NCBI GenBank assembly: GCA_050084515.1
Contig: CM114271.1
Span: 18,538,001-18,602,000 of the forward strand
Source of the DNA: Blasia pusilla
Taxonomy: Eukaryota; Marchantiophyta; Marchantiopsida; Blasiales
Direction of reading: 5' to 3'
DNA: 64,000 nucleotides
Below are positions 11,240 to 22,454 of the stretch, piece after piece. Position 1 is the stretch's first letter, and each line of letters starts with the position of its first letter. The position numbers and the translations under genes are program-made. Under the pieces are notes generated by a model. The model ran no database searches. It was not told the origin of the DNA and was given only the letters and a program-made list of their open reading frames with translations.

Positions 11240-11950
11240 CTACCTTATCCTAGAGCGGATATGGACCATTGACTTGGTCATTTATGGTTCGTCATGTTAG
11301 GGCCAGTCAAGTCTTGGACGAGGTAGCGGATTAGCTGATTCTCGGTCTTGGTTGTTTTGGGAGATGATGCAGATCTTGCAACACTTGCAGGAGCATCAGT
11401 CTCGTCCTCCAACAAACATTATGGAGAATGTAGCGATTTTGAGCGATTCAAGGTCTCGTGTGTTGACAAGTGCACATCATGTGCGCGCATGAATTGGCCT
11501 GGCAGTTTTGTTGGATGCGGCGAGTGTGGGTTCACAAGCACATTGGCCGCGTCTTTGGTGGACCAATTTGGTGCTACACAAGGTATTGCGGAGGGCATAT
11601 GCGAGAGTGGAGCGCCCCTGTGATTTGTTGGTGGATTTTATATTGGATCTAGGCCGGCAATCACAGGTAGTGAGGCTAGATGCTCGACCGCCATTGACTG
11701 TGGTTAACACGATTGGCAAGCCACGGGCATCCTTTCCCCGATTAGCGAGTTTCTCTACTTCCTATGCATTTAAGGAGGGCGGACCTGCCTTGCTTTGAGA
11801 TGATCAAGTATAGAGGTTGGTGGAGCCAATGAGCGAGCAATGGGATTCCCCACAAGAGTGATGCGAGTATCGTCATTATCAGAGGCATCATGACGTCATG
11901 TCTTGGGTTAGGCAATGGATCTAAACTGCTTGACATGGATTTTCAGCTAA
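11240..11950 (+). pseudogene. Cytosine-5 DNA methyltransferase domain, P copy B
   Basis: Reading across frames, TIDLVIYG near 11270 leads to the degraded Pro-Cys loop. SRSWLFWEMMQILQHL then fits the helix after the catalytic loop. NIMENVAIL has motif VI ENV intact at 11424-11432. DAASVGSQAHWPRLWWTNL lies at 11514-11570. ERAMGFP (11831-11851) and the following VLG-like end fit motifs IX-X. The order and spacing are the same as in copy A at 5290-6215, which rules out a chance resemblance. Motif I lies beyond the truncation point. Copy B keeps the best ENV region in the window; copy A keeps the best motif I. Confidence 0.8.
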
Positions 11951-12479
11951 GGAGTAACAGAGTAGTGTCGTTTGAGGATGCGAGACATCACAACTGTTGG
12001 ATTGGTGAGCCCAATGCCTACCAAGACGGTTCAGGATGTGGTTGGGAGCGAGACCTCAAGAGATCGATATACCAAAGGTGATCGGGAGACACACCCTTGG
12101 ACTTTGTGGGATGTTTTTCGGATACGCCAAGAGATGGTAGTCACAACATCGAGCGTGGTTCCGGGGGTGCACATGGAGATCCGATTTTGCAAATGGCTGC
12201 AAGGAAGGAGTCAAGTTCTTTTGACCGAGACGAAGTTGCACCATAGCAACCACCGCCATCCGCGTCAGAGAGTCATACCGTAGTCACGATGGAGACTTGG
12301 GAGCGAGATATGGGCCGTAAGTTGAAAGGAGAAGAGACGGGCCGGATACAACAGTTCCTTAGGAGTTATAAGAGTTGTTTTGCGTTTAGTATGGATGATT
12401 GGGGTATGCTAAAGGGTTTAGGGATCGACATTGAGTTGTTGAGTGACACGTCGATCTTTCGATAAACCTATTGGTACAA

Positions 12480-12960
12480 TGACATGGAGAGGGCTCTGGT
12501 TCAGAGTAGGAGCCAAGACTTGGTTGGAGCAGGACTAGTGGAGATGTACCATGGAGAGTTTATATCTAGCACTATCATGTCCGCCAAGAAGGATGTACAT
12601 GGCAATTGGACGCATAAGCGGATGTGTGGAGATTATCGACCCATCAATCGGCAAACAAAGTTGGATAGGTATGCCATGCCCATTCCTGAGGAGATCTTTG
12701 ATGCTATTGGGTATGCAAAGATCTTCAGTATGTAAGATCTTTGAGTTTAATACCATTCGCTGCCTTTCAGATAGGAGGACAGGTAGAAGACGGTATTTTG
12801 GGGCATCGATCCTCATAGGAAGGATTGCTTATACGAGTGGCTGTACTTACCATTAGGATTAAAGAACGCCTCGGTTAATTTTGAGAGGGTAATGGATAGA
12901 ATCTTGTCAAGTTGGGATGTTCCTAGATGTTATCTTGATGACATTGAAGTCTTTAGTACT
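12480..12960 (+). pseudogene. Reverse transcriptase, P copy B
   Basis: The stretch 12484-12735 contains SAKKDVHGNWTHKRMCGDYR then PINRQTKLDRYAMPIPEEIF, the canonical gypsy fingers. It stops at 12733 inside the palm. The catalytic motif follows in another frame as CYLDD (YLDD at 12931-12942). The Tyr-Leu-Asp-Asp form differs from YIDD in copy A, as expected for diverged members. Confidence 0.8.
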
Positions 12961-13079
12961 GCAGTTGAGGAGCATGAGGACATCTAGAGGAGGTGTACGT
13001 CAAGGGTTTCAGTTTGATTGCGAAGCCGCTGACCTTGCTCACCTTGTTGCACTGGGGGATGAGCATGAGAGAGCAATTT

Positions 13080-13480
13080 CATATGCTCAAGTAGAGCTTC
13101 ACGTGCGTGCCCATATTGCGATCAAGAGGCGTCTTTTCCTATTGCATACCAATTGGAGCATGTTGGGGCTTGGAGTCGTGCTCACCCAACATGATGTTGA
13201 TGGTAGAGAGTTCATCGTGGCTTACGCTAGTCGCTCGAACAACGCTGCACATTCAAAATATAGCTAGTATGAGGGTGAGTTCTTGGCTGCAGTGTGGATT
13301 GTCCCACATTTTAGATGTTATCTATTCGAAAATCCCTTTACCATCATTACTGATCATCAGCCACTTAAGTGATTGATGGATTCCAGAAGCTTGCAAGGTG
13401 GGCTCTTTTGTTGTAGGAGTATGACTTTGAGGTGGTGCATGAGCCTGGAAGGCTCAACCAAAATGTTGATGGTTTCAACC
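13080..13480 (+). pseudogene. RNase H domain, P copy B
   Basis: The end of the open stretch 12917-13267 reads FLLHTNWSMLGLGVVLTQHD and then FIVAYASRSNNAAHSKYS, the RNase H core. The connection is just downstream of a deletion. ITDHQPLK follows in another frame at about 13345, and a VHEPG stretch near 13435 matches the end of the domain. The catalytic Asp of FxLyTD is again Asn, shared with copy A, which suggests both descend from a mutated parent or that family P used another residue. Confidence 0.7.
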
Positions 13481-13499
13481 GTACTGCGTGCCCGAGTGA

Positions 13500-14550
13500 G
13501 GGAGAGAGGACTAGAGCTCGTTGGCATGGTGAGAGTGATGAGGAGTTGGTGCCAGGATGGCATGCGTCAACCTAGTTGGGCTTGTTGCATTGGCTATGGA
13601 GAGCCTGATTGCTAAGACTTCGATGGCCAGATCTCATGGAGAGTCCTTAGATCTAGAGGCCAAGGTGAGAAGACTAGTGCCTCATCCTTTGCAAAGAGCA
13701 TGTTTGGTGGGTCATGCCCACGAGGAATAGGGTCATTTTGGAGTGAAGCGGACGTACAGCTTGCTCCACATTCAGTATTTGTGGCGAGGCATGTAGAATG
13801 ACGTTCAGTAGTTTGTTACCACATGTATGGTGTGTGATGAAGTTTGAGCATCGTTCAATGCTGCGACTCCACGTTTGCATCCACTTTCGATCATGGGTTT
13901 AGATTATAGATGGACTTTGGATTTTGCATGACCTTTGCCTTTTGGAGCACCATAGTCGCTATGTGTTGGTGATCGTCGAGCACTTCTCCAAGTGGATAGA
14001 GTTGGTTGCATTGCCCAACAAAGCGAGTGAGGGAGTAGCATATGCCTTCCTAGATCGCATGCTAAGTTATTACGGCAGACTAGCTAAGGTGTAGACATAT
14101 TAGGGTACAAAGTTCCGCAGGGAGTTTTAGGCCTTGTGTGATGAGGCACTAATCGACCACCACACTACTTCACGAGATGATCCTCACACGGATGGACTAG
14201 TGGAGCGGGTTGTCCAAACAGTGGAGAGAGGACTACGCAAGTATGGCTTGCAAAGAGGTCGCCTCAAAGATCGGGACCTCATGTTGGCTTGGTTAGCGAT
14301 GGGATATAGATTCATCATGGTGGCATCCTTAGCGTCTTTCTCACCATACTTGCTTTTGTATGGCGGAGAGCCAGATTTACCTGCAACCATTCGTTGAAAT
14401 GTTAGTGACGTTTTGAACCTTGAAGACTTTCATGTATGGATGCGAGCATGTTCTTAAAAGGCTTAGTTGTTTCCGAGAGTGATGCTCATGGCGTTTAAGA
14501 ACTTGGCAATTGCACAACATTGGGATACATTGAGGTATGCGACAATTCAG
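13500..14550 (+). pseudogene. Integrase, P copy B (lacks tail and PHD finger)
   Basis: The zinc-binding part is near 13680-13790 (HAHEE then GHFGVKRTYS). The core includes VLVIVEHFSKWIELVALP near 13960. The stretch 14134-14397 has DGLVERVVQTVERGLRKY, the usual region around the catalytic Glu, and LLLYGGEPDLP. The sequence aligns with 1871-3290 on the minus strand and with 53863-54830. It breaks off after LRYATIQGG near 14550 at the deletion junction. Confidence 0.75.
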
Positions 14551-14559
14551 GGAGGTATT

Positions 14560-14960
14560 TTAGGTCATTATCATTACTATTTTAGGTAGGTATCATTTTG
14601 AGTATATGATCCACTTTCTATTTTTGGTAAATGGGCCTTCACCTCCTACATCAGGTCAAGAGCCAAGTAGTTGACTTGCGAGCATAGGTTACCCTGGAGA
14701 GAGCTTGGGAGAAAGGAGGATTGTTCCTCAAGGAGAGATAGCTTGAGAGCTCAGTCTCTCTTTGTTTAACCTCTTGGCATGAGTCGACGGAGCGATGGTC
14801 TTGTTTGCCTTCTGTGTGTAACCTAAGCCTCAATAGGAGAGTGGGTTTGGTTTGACATTGAGAGAGACATGTGAGAGTGCACACATTTAAAAGCTATGGT
14901 GTTGAGAGAGATTGGATCTTATTTTACGAAGAGAGAATGAGTGAATGAAAGAGCTTTCTG
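14560..14960 (+). repeat. Partial LTR of P copy B
   Basis: It begins inside the LTR at a TTACTATTTTAGGTAGGTATC block, matching 28670, and continues through TCAGGTCAAGAGCCAAG, the purine-rich block and TTTAACCTCTTGGCATGAG. The first ~150 bases of the LTR are missing because of the deletion at about 14553. Confidence 0.65.
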
Positions 14961-15980
14961 GGAGAGCTCGCTGGTTGCTTGATGTTCGGTGCAGGTTGGG
15001 CATTGTGTTCCCCGCTTCATGGCTCATAGGAGTGCTCACTTGAGCAAGAGCCTTATGAGATTGGTCTTTTGCTTTACTGAGTTGTTGTGAGGGAGCGTGG
15101 CACGCGGAAGCGCTCCCCAAATTTTGATAAGAATTGAGTACTGGTGTGGATTGCTCCATGTCGGTGCTCTCGGGAGCACCATGTAGCTTGATGATTTATG
15201 TTCTCACAAGTTTAACATTTTTGTTGTCTCTTTCTACTTTTGTGTAGTAGAAAGAGACATTGGGCTTTACAAAAATCTCTATCCCTTTTTACTCAAATGT
15301 CCGATTCACAATATTTGTTCACGCTATCGTAGATCTTGAAGCTTTCCACAATGTGCTAGAGATGGTGCGCAATTTTGAGATGCAAGCAAAAAGTTCTGGT
15401 CGACCTTGAATAACTGCCATTGTAAGGCGATTTTAAGGATTAAATTGTTCAAACACTTAATCAGCCATCGCCCTCAACAGTCCACCATCAATGGTCAACA
15501 ATCACCTTCAATGATAAACCATCACCATCCATGGTCAATGGTCATCATCAATAGTACATCGTCCTTGTCAACGGTCAACCGTCCACCTTCCATCATCGGC
15601 TGCCGCCGCCGCCTAGTGCTACTTAGAGCCGTGTTCGGCCGTTGTCCACCCTTGGTTGCCATTGCCTCCATTACGGAGTGATCGGACTTCCATGACTACC
15701 GTTGATTCTCTAACTTGCGCCGCCACCAGGAACTTTGTTTTGGCCTTCATGGTCATCGCAGTTCCGTTATCAACCAGTGACGGCTCGTGACCTCGAGTTA
15801 TGGTGTCTGAGTTTTCATTCCAAGATGCTTTATTTTGATTGGTAGCATCTTAACGACGATCGAGTATTGTGCCCTAACGCTCGTAGCTGCAAGGCGCCGC
15901 CAATTGCCACGCCGTGCCGCTGGTAGCCGCACCACACCATCTCGATCTCCAAGCCGCTCCTTTACTAAGGAGAAGAGCAT
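14961..15980. other. Gene-free interval with a CATCAATGGTCAA-type degenerate repeat
   Basis: I recognise no gene. At 15465-15600 a short degenerate repeat built on ATCAATGGTCAAC recurs at roughly 15-20 base spacing. The rest looks like decayed transposon DNA. Confidence 0.4.
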
Positions 15981-17420
15981 GTGAGTTGCTCATTGAGGAG
16001 GGTATGCCCCCAAGTTCCGCACCCTTTTTTTGAGTGTCGTACTATTTGTAGCAGTTATGTGCCGCCAATGCCACACCAAACCGTTGGACCTATACCGCAT
16101 ATTGAGAAGGTTAGAGCAATGTCAGTACGAGAGGAGTACGGATTTCAGATTGGAGAAGTTGTCTTCATGACCAAGTTGGGTCAAGATTTGGAGTCGCCAA
16201 AGAGCGACATTGACATTCATGTCTCTTACCCTGGAGGTGTGAGGGATTTTTCGAGTATTGGGAAGTTATTTGGAATATTGGGTTTCGTGCTCATGTTGAG
16301 AGCATCGATGATGTATGGGTTTAGGGGACATAGATCTGTGTGGGATGTCTAGAGTTGAGGATGGATTTGTCGATGAGACGATAGATAAATTGATTTGCTG
16401 CACCACGCTCCTTTTGCACAACACATGCCTCAATGAGAGTGTAGATTGCGTGGCGCATGTTTAGCTTGAGAGATTGCGGGATTACTCACAAGATTGAGAG
16501 TGATCATGTGAGAAGGGCACAAGGGCCATTACAGCATCTTTTTGGGATGTTGAGAGGCAAGGTAGTGTACCTGAGAGTAACTCTTGAGGGTTTATCCAAA
16601 GAGATACGAGGTTTCGAGGATGTCCGTATGAGAAACCACCTCGATCTCCTTCTATGTCGTCCTCAAACCAGGGGGGCGTGTAGAGGAGTGTGTTAGTGAT
16701 CCAACGTACACATTGAGTGGTCTTACCAGTTGGGATTACGAGATGGACGTTTGGGATAGAAGACCGCATAGGCTTTCGGATCCTGTAGGCACTATAGAGC
16801 TACAAGACTTCATTGCAAATTTTAGGAGTTGGTGTAACTCACAAGAGGCTAAGAACTCTAGAGAGTTCCTAGTCCCTTGGATAATTACCAAGAGTTGTCC
16901 TACATAATTGCCTTGGAGATTGAGGCATGGCGACTCTACTATGACCCACACTATGTGTCATGGACAAAGCCATTCCTAGATGAGGAGGAGGAGTCATGAG
17001 AGGCTACTCCCTCTTGCACTAGTGATGTTTTAGGAGGGGTCACTCGTCCTGGTTCACTTGCACCATCTAGTCGGGTTCGTCCCAAGTTCAGCCCCGTGGT
17101 TAAGTCCTTTGCTCAGTTGAGGGCGAGCTACTAAGGGTACGCACAGAGAAGTTGCAGAGTGTTCACGACTTCCAGAGGGTTTGCGTGAGGCTTACACTCG
17201 CGTACGCCGATTCATCAACGTCAGTCAGGGAGTGAAAGAGGCTCAGGCTATCCAGTCATGGTACGGGATGCTCGACCGGACCTTACGAACACGGGTGCAA
17301 GAGGGGATGCTTCTTATGAATACCTCCCCTACATTGAGAGATGTTTTTAGGATGGCCAAGAACAGTGAGCGCAACATGGCGGAGGAGAGCGTAGCCACCA
17401 TGGGATCTGAGCAAGAGTAG
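15981..17420 (+). pseudogene. Gag-like retroelement remnant
   Basis: Open pieces at 15981-16352, 16457-16696 and 17181-17420 are separated by stops. The last reads LRTRVQEGMLLMNTSPTLRD followed by VFRMAKNSERNMAEESV. A charged tail of this pattern (tL.DvF.MA...E..MAEE) resembles the end of a retroelement capsid. No zinc knuckle, protease or polymerase follows before the LTR-like region at 17560. I cannot assign it to family P or Q. It could also be a fragment of an unrelated mobile gene. Confidence 0.35.
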
Positions 17421-17559
17421 TCATGATTTTCTGCACCACCAATATAGTAAAGTGGACTCGGAGATAGGTTGACAGTGGCACCACGAGCTCAGAGAGGATA
17501 CCAAGAGGCTGTGCCACATAGACGTGTGCCTTGCAATCTCTTCTAGCATGTCTTAGAAC

Positions 17560-18400
17560 CTATGCCATGCGACGCGTGGCATGGGTAGTAACGAGGCATT
17601 TTGGATTAGGACCATGGAGTGGACCGTGCGATGCATAATCCCCTCACAGATCCTTACTAGTTTGCTACTGTTATGGATCCCTTATGAGTATTTAAAGAGA
17701 AGGGAGTTAGCTTCAAGGGTTCACTACCTTTAACTTAATTTCTCGAATTTTCCTTGTCACTCTTGAATGGATGATATTAGACTTCCTTGCTCTTCTTATG
17801 AGAGTGGATTATCCCTCTTGGGATAATCATTTCTTAAGGAGTCATGATCTATTCTTAAGGAGTAAGAAAGTCTGATAAGTGTGGAGTGGAGTGGACTATT
17901 TTTTAGAGATTTGTTATAATAGTTCCTTCTCTCATTATCGAGATAATATATGGATTTAGACTCGGCTAGTCTTCCAATGAGAGTCGATTATCCCTCTTTG
18001 GAGATCAAAGCGGCCATAATTGATTCTTGCAAAGTTAGAGATTAACAAGTGTTGACTGTTTAAGGGAATTTATCTTCCATGATTTTGACAGAATATGGGT
18101 ATATCGTAACATCTATCTATGATCTAAATTTGTGTAGGGAAAGCAAGTGAGGATGATAAATGATGTCCGTTAATCATGTATACATATAGAATTCAAGTGG
18201 CTTTATTATCCTAGTTACCTTTTCATACCCCATTTCACCTAAAGGTCCTCTTTGTTGATATGCATCGGTTCCTCATTATATAGTTTACCTCTTTAGGAAG
18301 GCATTCATGAATGAAAAAATGCAATCCCCAACTTCGTTGATACTTACTCGTTTAAACCTATAAAAGGACTTATGATCGTACTTGGTATGTCCTTATTCAA
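17560..18400 (+). repeat. Diverged Q-family LTR, plus orientation
   Basis: It matches the minus-strand LTRs at 21208-22454 and 41160-42442 when those are read in reverse. Shared blocks are TTATGGATCCCTTATGAGTA leading into a TATTTAAAG TATA-like box (about 17692), GAGAGTGGATTATCCCTC, and AAAATGCAATCCCCAAC near 18316. Divergence is high and edges are not visible. Confidence 0.55.
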
Positions 18401-19340
18401 AGTCCTAAGGATATAAACACGCCTCCTTTAGTAGGGTGTGATACTATGTGTGATATTTCATTCTCTATAAAGGCAAAGAAGTTAAGACAGATTACATAGT
18501 TATGAATTTTGCAGTTAGGTGCTCTAAAAAAGTTATCGACTTGACACAACCATTTGTGATTCTTATCATAAAAGAATGGTGTTGTGCGCATACACATTAC
18601 TACACAATCCATATTTTTTGTCACATCTACATACAACACAACATTGATCTTTCCAACACATGGGTTGATCCATCCATAAACCAAACAAACTCACACATAT
18701 CCATCGAGAGCCCACAACAAAAATCAAAGTAAAAAAGGGTGAAACGGCCTAAAACTCCGCTCATATATCAACATCATCATATCGAGCAATATTCATTCTC
18801 TATTATAAGGGAATCCAGAGGTTAGCACCCTAGTTCCTTCAGACCCAAACACACACACACACACATGCAAAAGAGGTGCTCCTAAGGCTCAAAATGAGAA
18901 AATTGGCTTGAGAAAGCCATCTCTCCCTCTCTTATATCCTTGGGAATAGCCAAAAGGCCCTTCCCCCAAAAATAGCCCTCCCAAGGATAAACTCAGTGCA
19001 CAAGTTACAGGGTGGCCTTTGACTCAGGTAACACGTCACTTGATCGATCAAGACCAAAATAGGGAAATTGCCATAAATCACATTCCCGATTTAATAGACT
19101 TGTCGCCAACCTCATTGGACATCTCGAGACGAAGTTACAATGATGATAGTCCGAAGCGGTCTATGCCATCGCCATGATAGATTTATACTTATTGGCCTCT
19201 AAGATGTGATATGTATTGTTGTGCATACATATCATTATACAATCCACGTCGCTAGTCACATCAACACACAACACAACACTAATCTTCTCAACACATGAGT
19301 TGATCCTTCCATTAAAAAAAAAAACTCATATATCTATATC
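18401..19340. repeat. Dispersed repeat R1 with internal duplication
   Basis: Two internal blocks repeat: ACACAACATTGATC near 18636 and ACACAACACTAATC near 19270, each followed by AACACATG and GTTGATCC. The stretch 18780-19030, including AGAGGTGCTCCTAAGGCTC, matches 52850-53030 (AGAGGTGCTCCAAAGGCTC). It is probably the LTR of a further retroelement. A short (AC)n tract is at 18847-18864. Confidence 0.5.
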
Positions 19341-20700
19341 GGGACCCCATAATCGGCCCTCTAGTTGGAAGTTGGCTCCCCCTAACTCTAGCTAACACAC
19401 ACATATATACCCGAGATGATCTACTATCCTATACACATCTAGCATCATTGGTGCCGGCGCCCCGCAACACTACAATACTTCAGCAACCCTCCGTGTTGAC
19501 CCCTGCAAAGAGATCTTATACTCTCGTACCCTACTCCAAATGCTAATACTTTACAGGTGTGGTATATCAAGTTTCCACTCCAAGAGCACGACAATCACTT
19601 GACTATGTCTGTTTCAAGACATAGGCACATCTCCACGCCTGCCTCACGAGCTCCACGACGTGCCTCATGTCGTTTCTCAGGTCCTACCACATTCGAGAAA
19701 CGATCCGTGTTGCGATGGACCATGTCGTCCAACTCTCTACATATATCCCTGTCCTTGTTCGCGATCTTGTCATGTGACTTGTTGTCTAATGATGACGATC
19801 CAACCACTGATGGAAGTCAAGGTGATTCCTCACGAGAAAATTTTTGATACCTTTTGCCACTCCGTCTCACTCCACTATCGCTGCTCCCACTACCCCGTTC
19901 TACTAAACCTTGTTCTATTATCTTGATGAGAACCCGCTCTAACTAGCTCAAGCACTCAAACTCACTAGCTCATAAACTCTAATGGTTATATCGTGAGAGC
20001 TCAACCGTCTTTACGCACACTCTATACTGAGGCTCATCATGGGCTTCTCGAACTTACTCACCTAAGCTCTAGACACTCTTAGGTCATACACGCAACCCCT
20101 ACTAACAAACTGCCATATATCCACTAACATATTATACATGTATGGTGACAACACTGGTCACCATCGCTTCACACATCTAGCACCAACAACTACTAGATAT
20201 CGAACACTCTGAATCACACAAGATACGTATGAGAAAAGGGACTCAAATGGATTACCTATACACGCCCGCCAAGCTATTGCATCGTCAAAACTCACTCCTC
20301 CATGTAGTACGGAAACCTCCGCAACACAATCATCTCCTCGCACAACACGTCAATCCTCTTGTCAACAAATACAGACTATCCTTCAGCATTGGCCCTTTGA
20401 TCTCCATCACTTACACGCCTTTGGACACCATTTCAACTCCAATCTCCTTAGTACAAGAGGACCAACCGTCCGTCAAGACTCTAAAAAGTCAATAATCCCC
20501 ATAGCAAATCACAACCTTCCACTGCAAAGTACCATGTCCCAAAAAATCTCCTACTAAGTTGACCAAATCATTGTGAAATCAACCACATCCATTCCCTAAG
20601 CGGGTTAGCCCCTAACCATGTAGCTACTTGGCTACTACGGTTTCTAACAAGGTACCTGTCTATTTTTTTGTGACCTCTGGCTCTTCCGTCCAACAACTAG
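19341..20700. other. Gene-free interval, probably decayed gypsy pol upstream of the chromodomain
   Basis: No convincing frame survives. Location directly upstream of the plus-strand chromodomain remnant at 20707 suggests decayed polyprotein. The ORF-like stretches at 19557-19926 and 20229-20495 have no motif I can name. Confidence 0.35.
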
Positions 20701-20706
20701 AACCCG

Positions 20707-21000
20707 GTGCCTACCAGACGCTCTACCTTACGACCTTCTAGCCTCCACGTGTGGCGCTTCTTGACCCGCATCTTCTCTGGAGCCCCTTCAAAGTTTTCGA
20801 CCTATTTTCGGGCCAACAAGTATGAATATTTGGTAATATGGAAGGGCTACCAGGTGAAGGAGGCAACTTGGATTGCGGAGGCGGATTTGGAACACGCGCC
20901 TCATCGCCCTATGTGGGCTACCCTCCAAGGTGGCACTCCTCTAGTTTTCGCTACACCTTTCCTAATGGAGCAGAAACCATGCCTTCTCCTTTTCCTTTGA
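20707..21000 (+). pseudogene. Chromodomain remnant of a Ty3/gypsy chromovirus integrase
   Basis: Residues 38-60 of this open stretch read YEYLVIWKGYQVKEATWIAE, followed by ADLEHAP. This is the core of a chromodomain (YLVKWKGY...ATWEPE..L), with aromatic cage positions Tyr, Trp and Trp kept. Chromodomains at integrase C-termini bind methylated histone H3 and direct integration. The upstream ~35 residues could be the integrase tail but are not diagnostic. No LTR of this element is visible; 21000-21207 is gene-free and ends at the Q-family LTR. Confidence 0.65.
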
Positions 21001-21207
21001 GCTCCTTAGCTTTGGTACGCCCAACTTCCGTCCTCATCCTTTCCACACACTTGGAGCCCACCTTACTCCCCCTTTACTCCTCCTACATTTATTCTCTATG
21101 GACACGCCCCCTATGCGGGGCGGCTCCCTTCACCCCGGTTGTCCCCTAGTGGCTTCATTTGAGCCTTACTCTATCTCCTTCTCCGACCTTGCCTCCTCAT
21201 CGCACGG

Positions 21208-22454
21208 TGTCGTGTGGAGAGCCTTTCTTTGAGTAAGGCCGGACCTTCTTAATGCAACAAATGTGGTTGATGCAAGTTAAACTCTATAAGAAGTTATCAT
21301 TTTTCAAAACATAATTATTATATAAGCCCTCTTTTCTCTCATGAGAGGAATCACTAATGGAAGTGCGGAGGTGATGACTTCTTCATAACCTGCAACCTCA
21401 AAATTGGTAACTATAAAGTCCCTGTAAACTATTTTACATTTGAACATAAGGAAAATACCACATCTAGTGTCAAAACCTACTCGAGCAGGCCTATTGACGT
21501 CCATGGATTGCTATATAAGAACATACAAATAACAATCCCATGTTCTTCCGTATGTGATTATAGGAAGAATCACCGGAGTTGGAGATTGCATGAGTTAGTT
21601 CATGAACGCCTCCCCAAAGTGATTAGATAGATAGCGAGTGAAGGAGTATGCGTTAAGGAAAATAAAATCGGGAAAACTCGTACCCTAAGCCTATTTATAC
21701 TTGAAATGCATCCTCTATTATGCTATAGAATGGGATTTGGCGGAGTTGCTGTCCCAAGAGGGATAATCTTCTCTTATTCGGAAAATAACAAGCCAAATTA
21801 TCTACATTTTCTAGTATGATTAAATTCCCCTAACGTGACAAGTCTCTCATCTCCACACATACCACACTCTAGAATCCTCTGAAAAAAATACCATTGTCAA
21901 GTTAGTAACTCAAAAAGGGTAATCCGCTCTCATTTAAAGAGCAAGAAATCCCAAATTCATCCACTCAAGATTGACACGAGAAACTCAAGATGCAAAGTAG
22001 AAGGTGATGAACTGTTGGAGGTCCCTCCTCTTTATATACTCACAAGAGATCTAGAAGAGAAAGAAATAGGGCCTATCTTATTTTGTGCCACATGGCTTCC
22101 TCTCAAGGCTTAGCCAATCACATTTTGACATAAGTAGATAATCTTTGATATCTTCCAAAATATCCTTCTTACTCATTTCATATCTTTTAAATTACCCAAA
22201 CTACCTTAGCCACCAACCAAGACTACTTTTTCTTTTCTTTCATCAAAGTACCAACACCATTAACTTACTTTTATAATCCCATATTTTATTTATTATCTCT
22301 TTTCCTAAAGTTGGGCCCGTACGAATGAGTCATCCTAAAGAGGTTTAAACATGAGAATTTCATTTTCTTAGGGAAATTTACTCAAAACTAATAAAACTTT
22401 CTCTAACACTTAATGATAGAGGATTTTACATACTGGATGATTTACTATTCAACA
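21208..22454 (-). repeat. Q-family LTR L1 (1247 bp)
   Basis: The plus-strand edges are TGTCGTGTGG at 21208 and ...TTCAACA at 22454. On the minus strand the LTR starts TGTTGAATAG right after a purine run (GGACGGGGTG), a plausible polypurine tract, and ends with CACACGACA. It aligns end to end with L2 (41160-42442). A TATA box (TATATAAAG on the minus strand) lies at about 22038-22030, and a conserved small ORF at 21304-21504. Confidence 0.75.
21304..21504 (-). CDS. Conserved 66-codon leader ORF inside LTR L1
   Basis: ATG to stop is 66 codons, beginning MDVNRPARVGF. The equivalent ORF in L2 (41256-41456) has the same length, start and stop positions and begins MDVNRSAQVGF. Differences are mostly conservative (Ile/Val, Arg/Lys, Met/Leu, Phe/Tyr) and many DNA differences are at third codon positions. 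It lies downstream of the LTR TATA box and upstream of the LTR end, so it would be in the transcribed 5' leader, before gag. I recognise no domain. It may encode a small accessory protein or a translational control peptide, or may be a conserved structural element that happens to be open. Confidence 0.4.
   Translation of the reverse strand: MDVNRPARVGFDTRCGIFLMFKCKIVYRDFIVTNFEVAGYEEVITSALPLVIPLMREKRAYIIIMF

Larger units (their letters stand above)
11224..14960 (+). mobile_element. Family P Ty3/gypsy retrotransposon, copy B (5'-truncated, internally deleted)
   Basis: Copy B starts inside the methyltransferase domain and continues through reverse transcriptase, RNase H and integrase to a partial LTR at 14560-14960. 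It lies opposite in strand to copy A and is alignable with it and with 53863-55932. The left truncation removes LTR, gag, protease and methyltransferase motif I. A second deletion at about 14553 joins the integrase tail directly to the LTR interior, removing the PHD finger and LTR start that are present at 54790-55660. A further deletion near 12990 joins reverse transcriptase to RNase H. All frames are broken. Confidence 0.8.
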
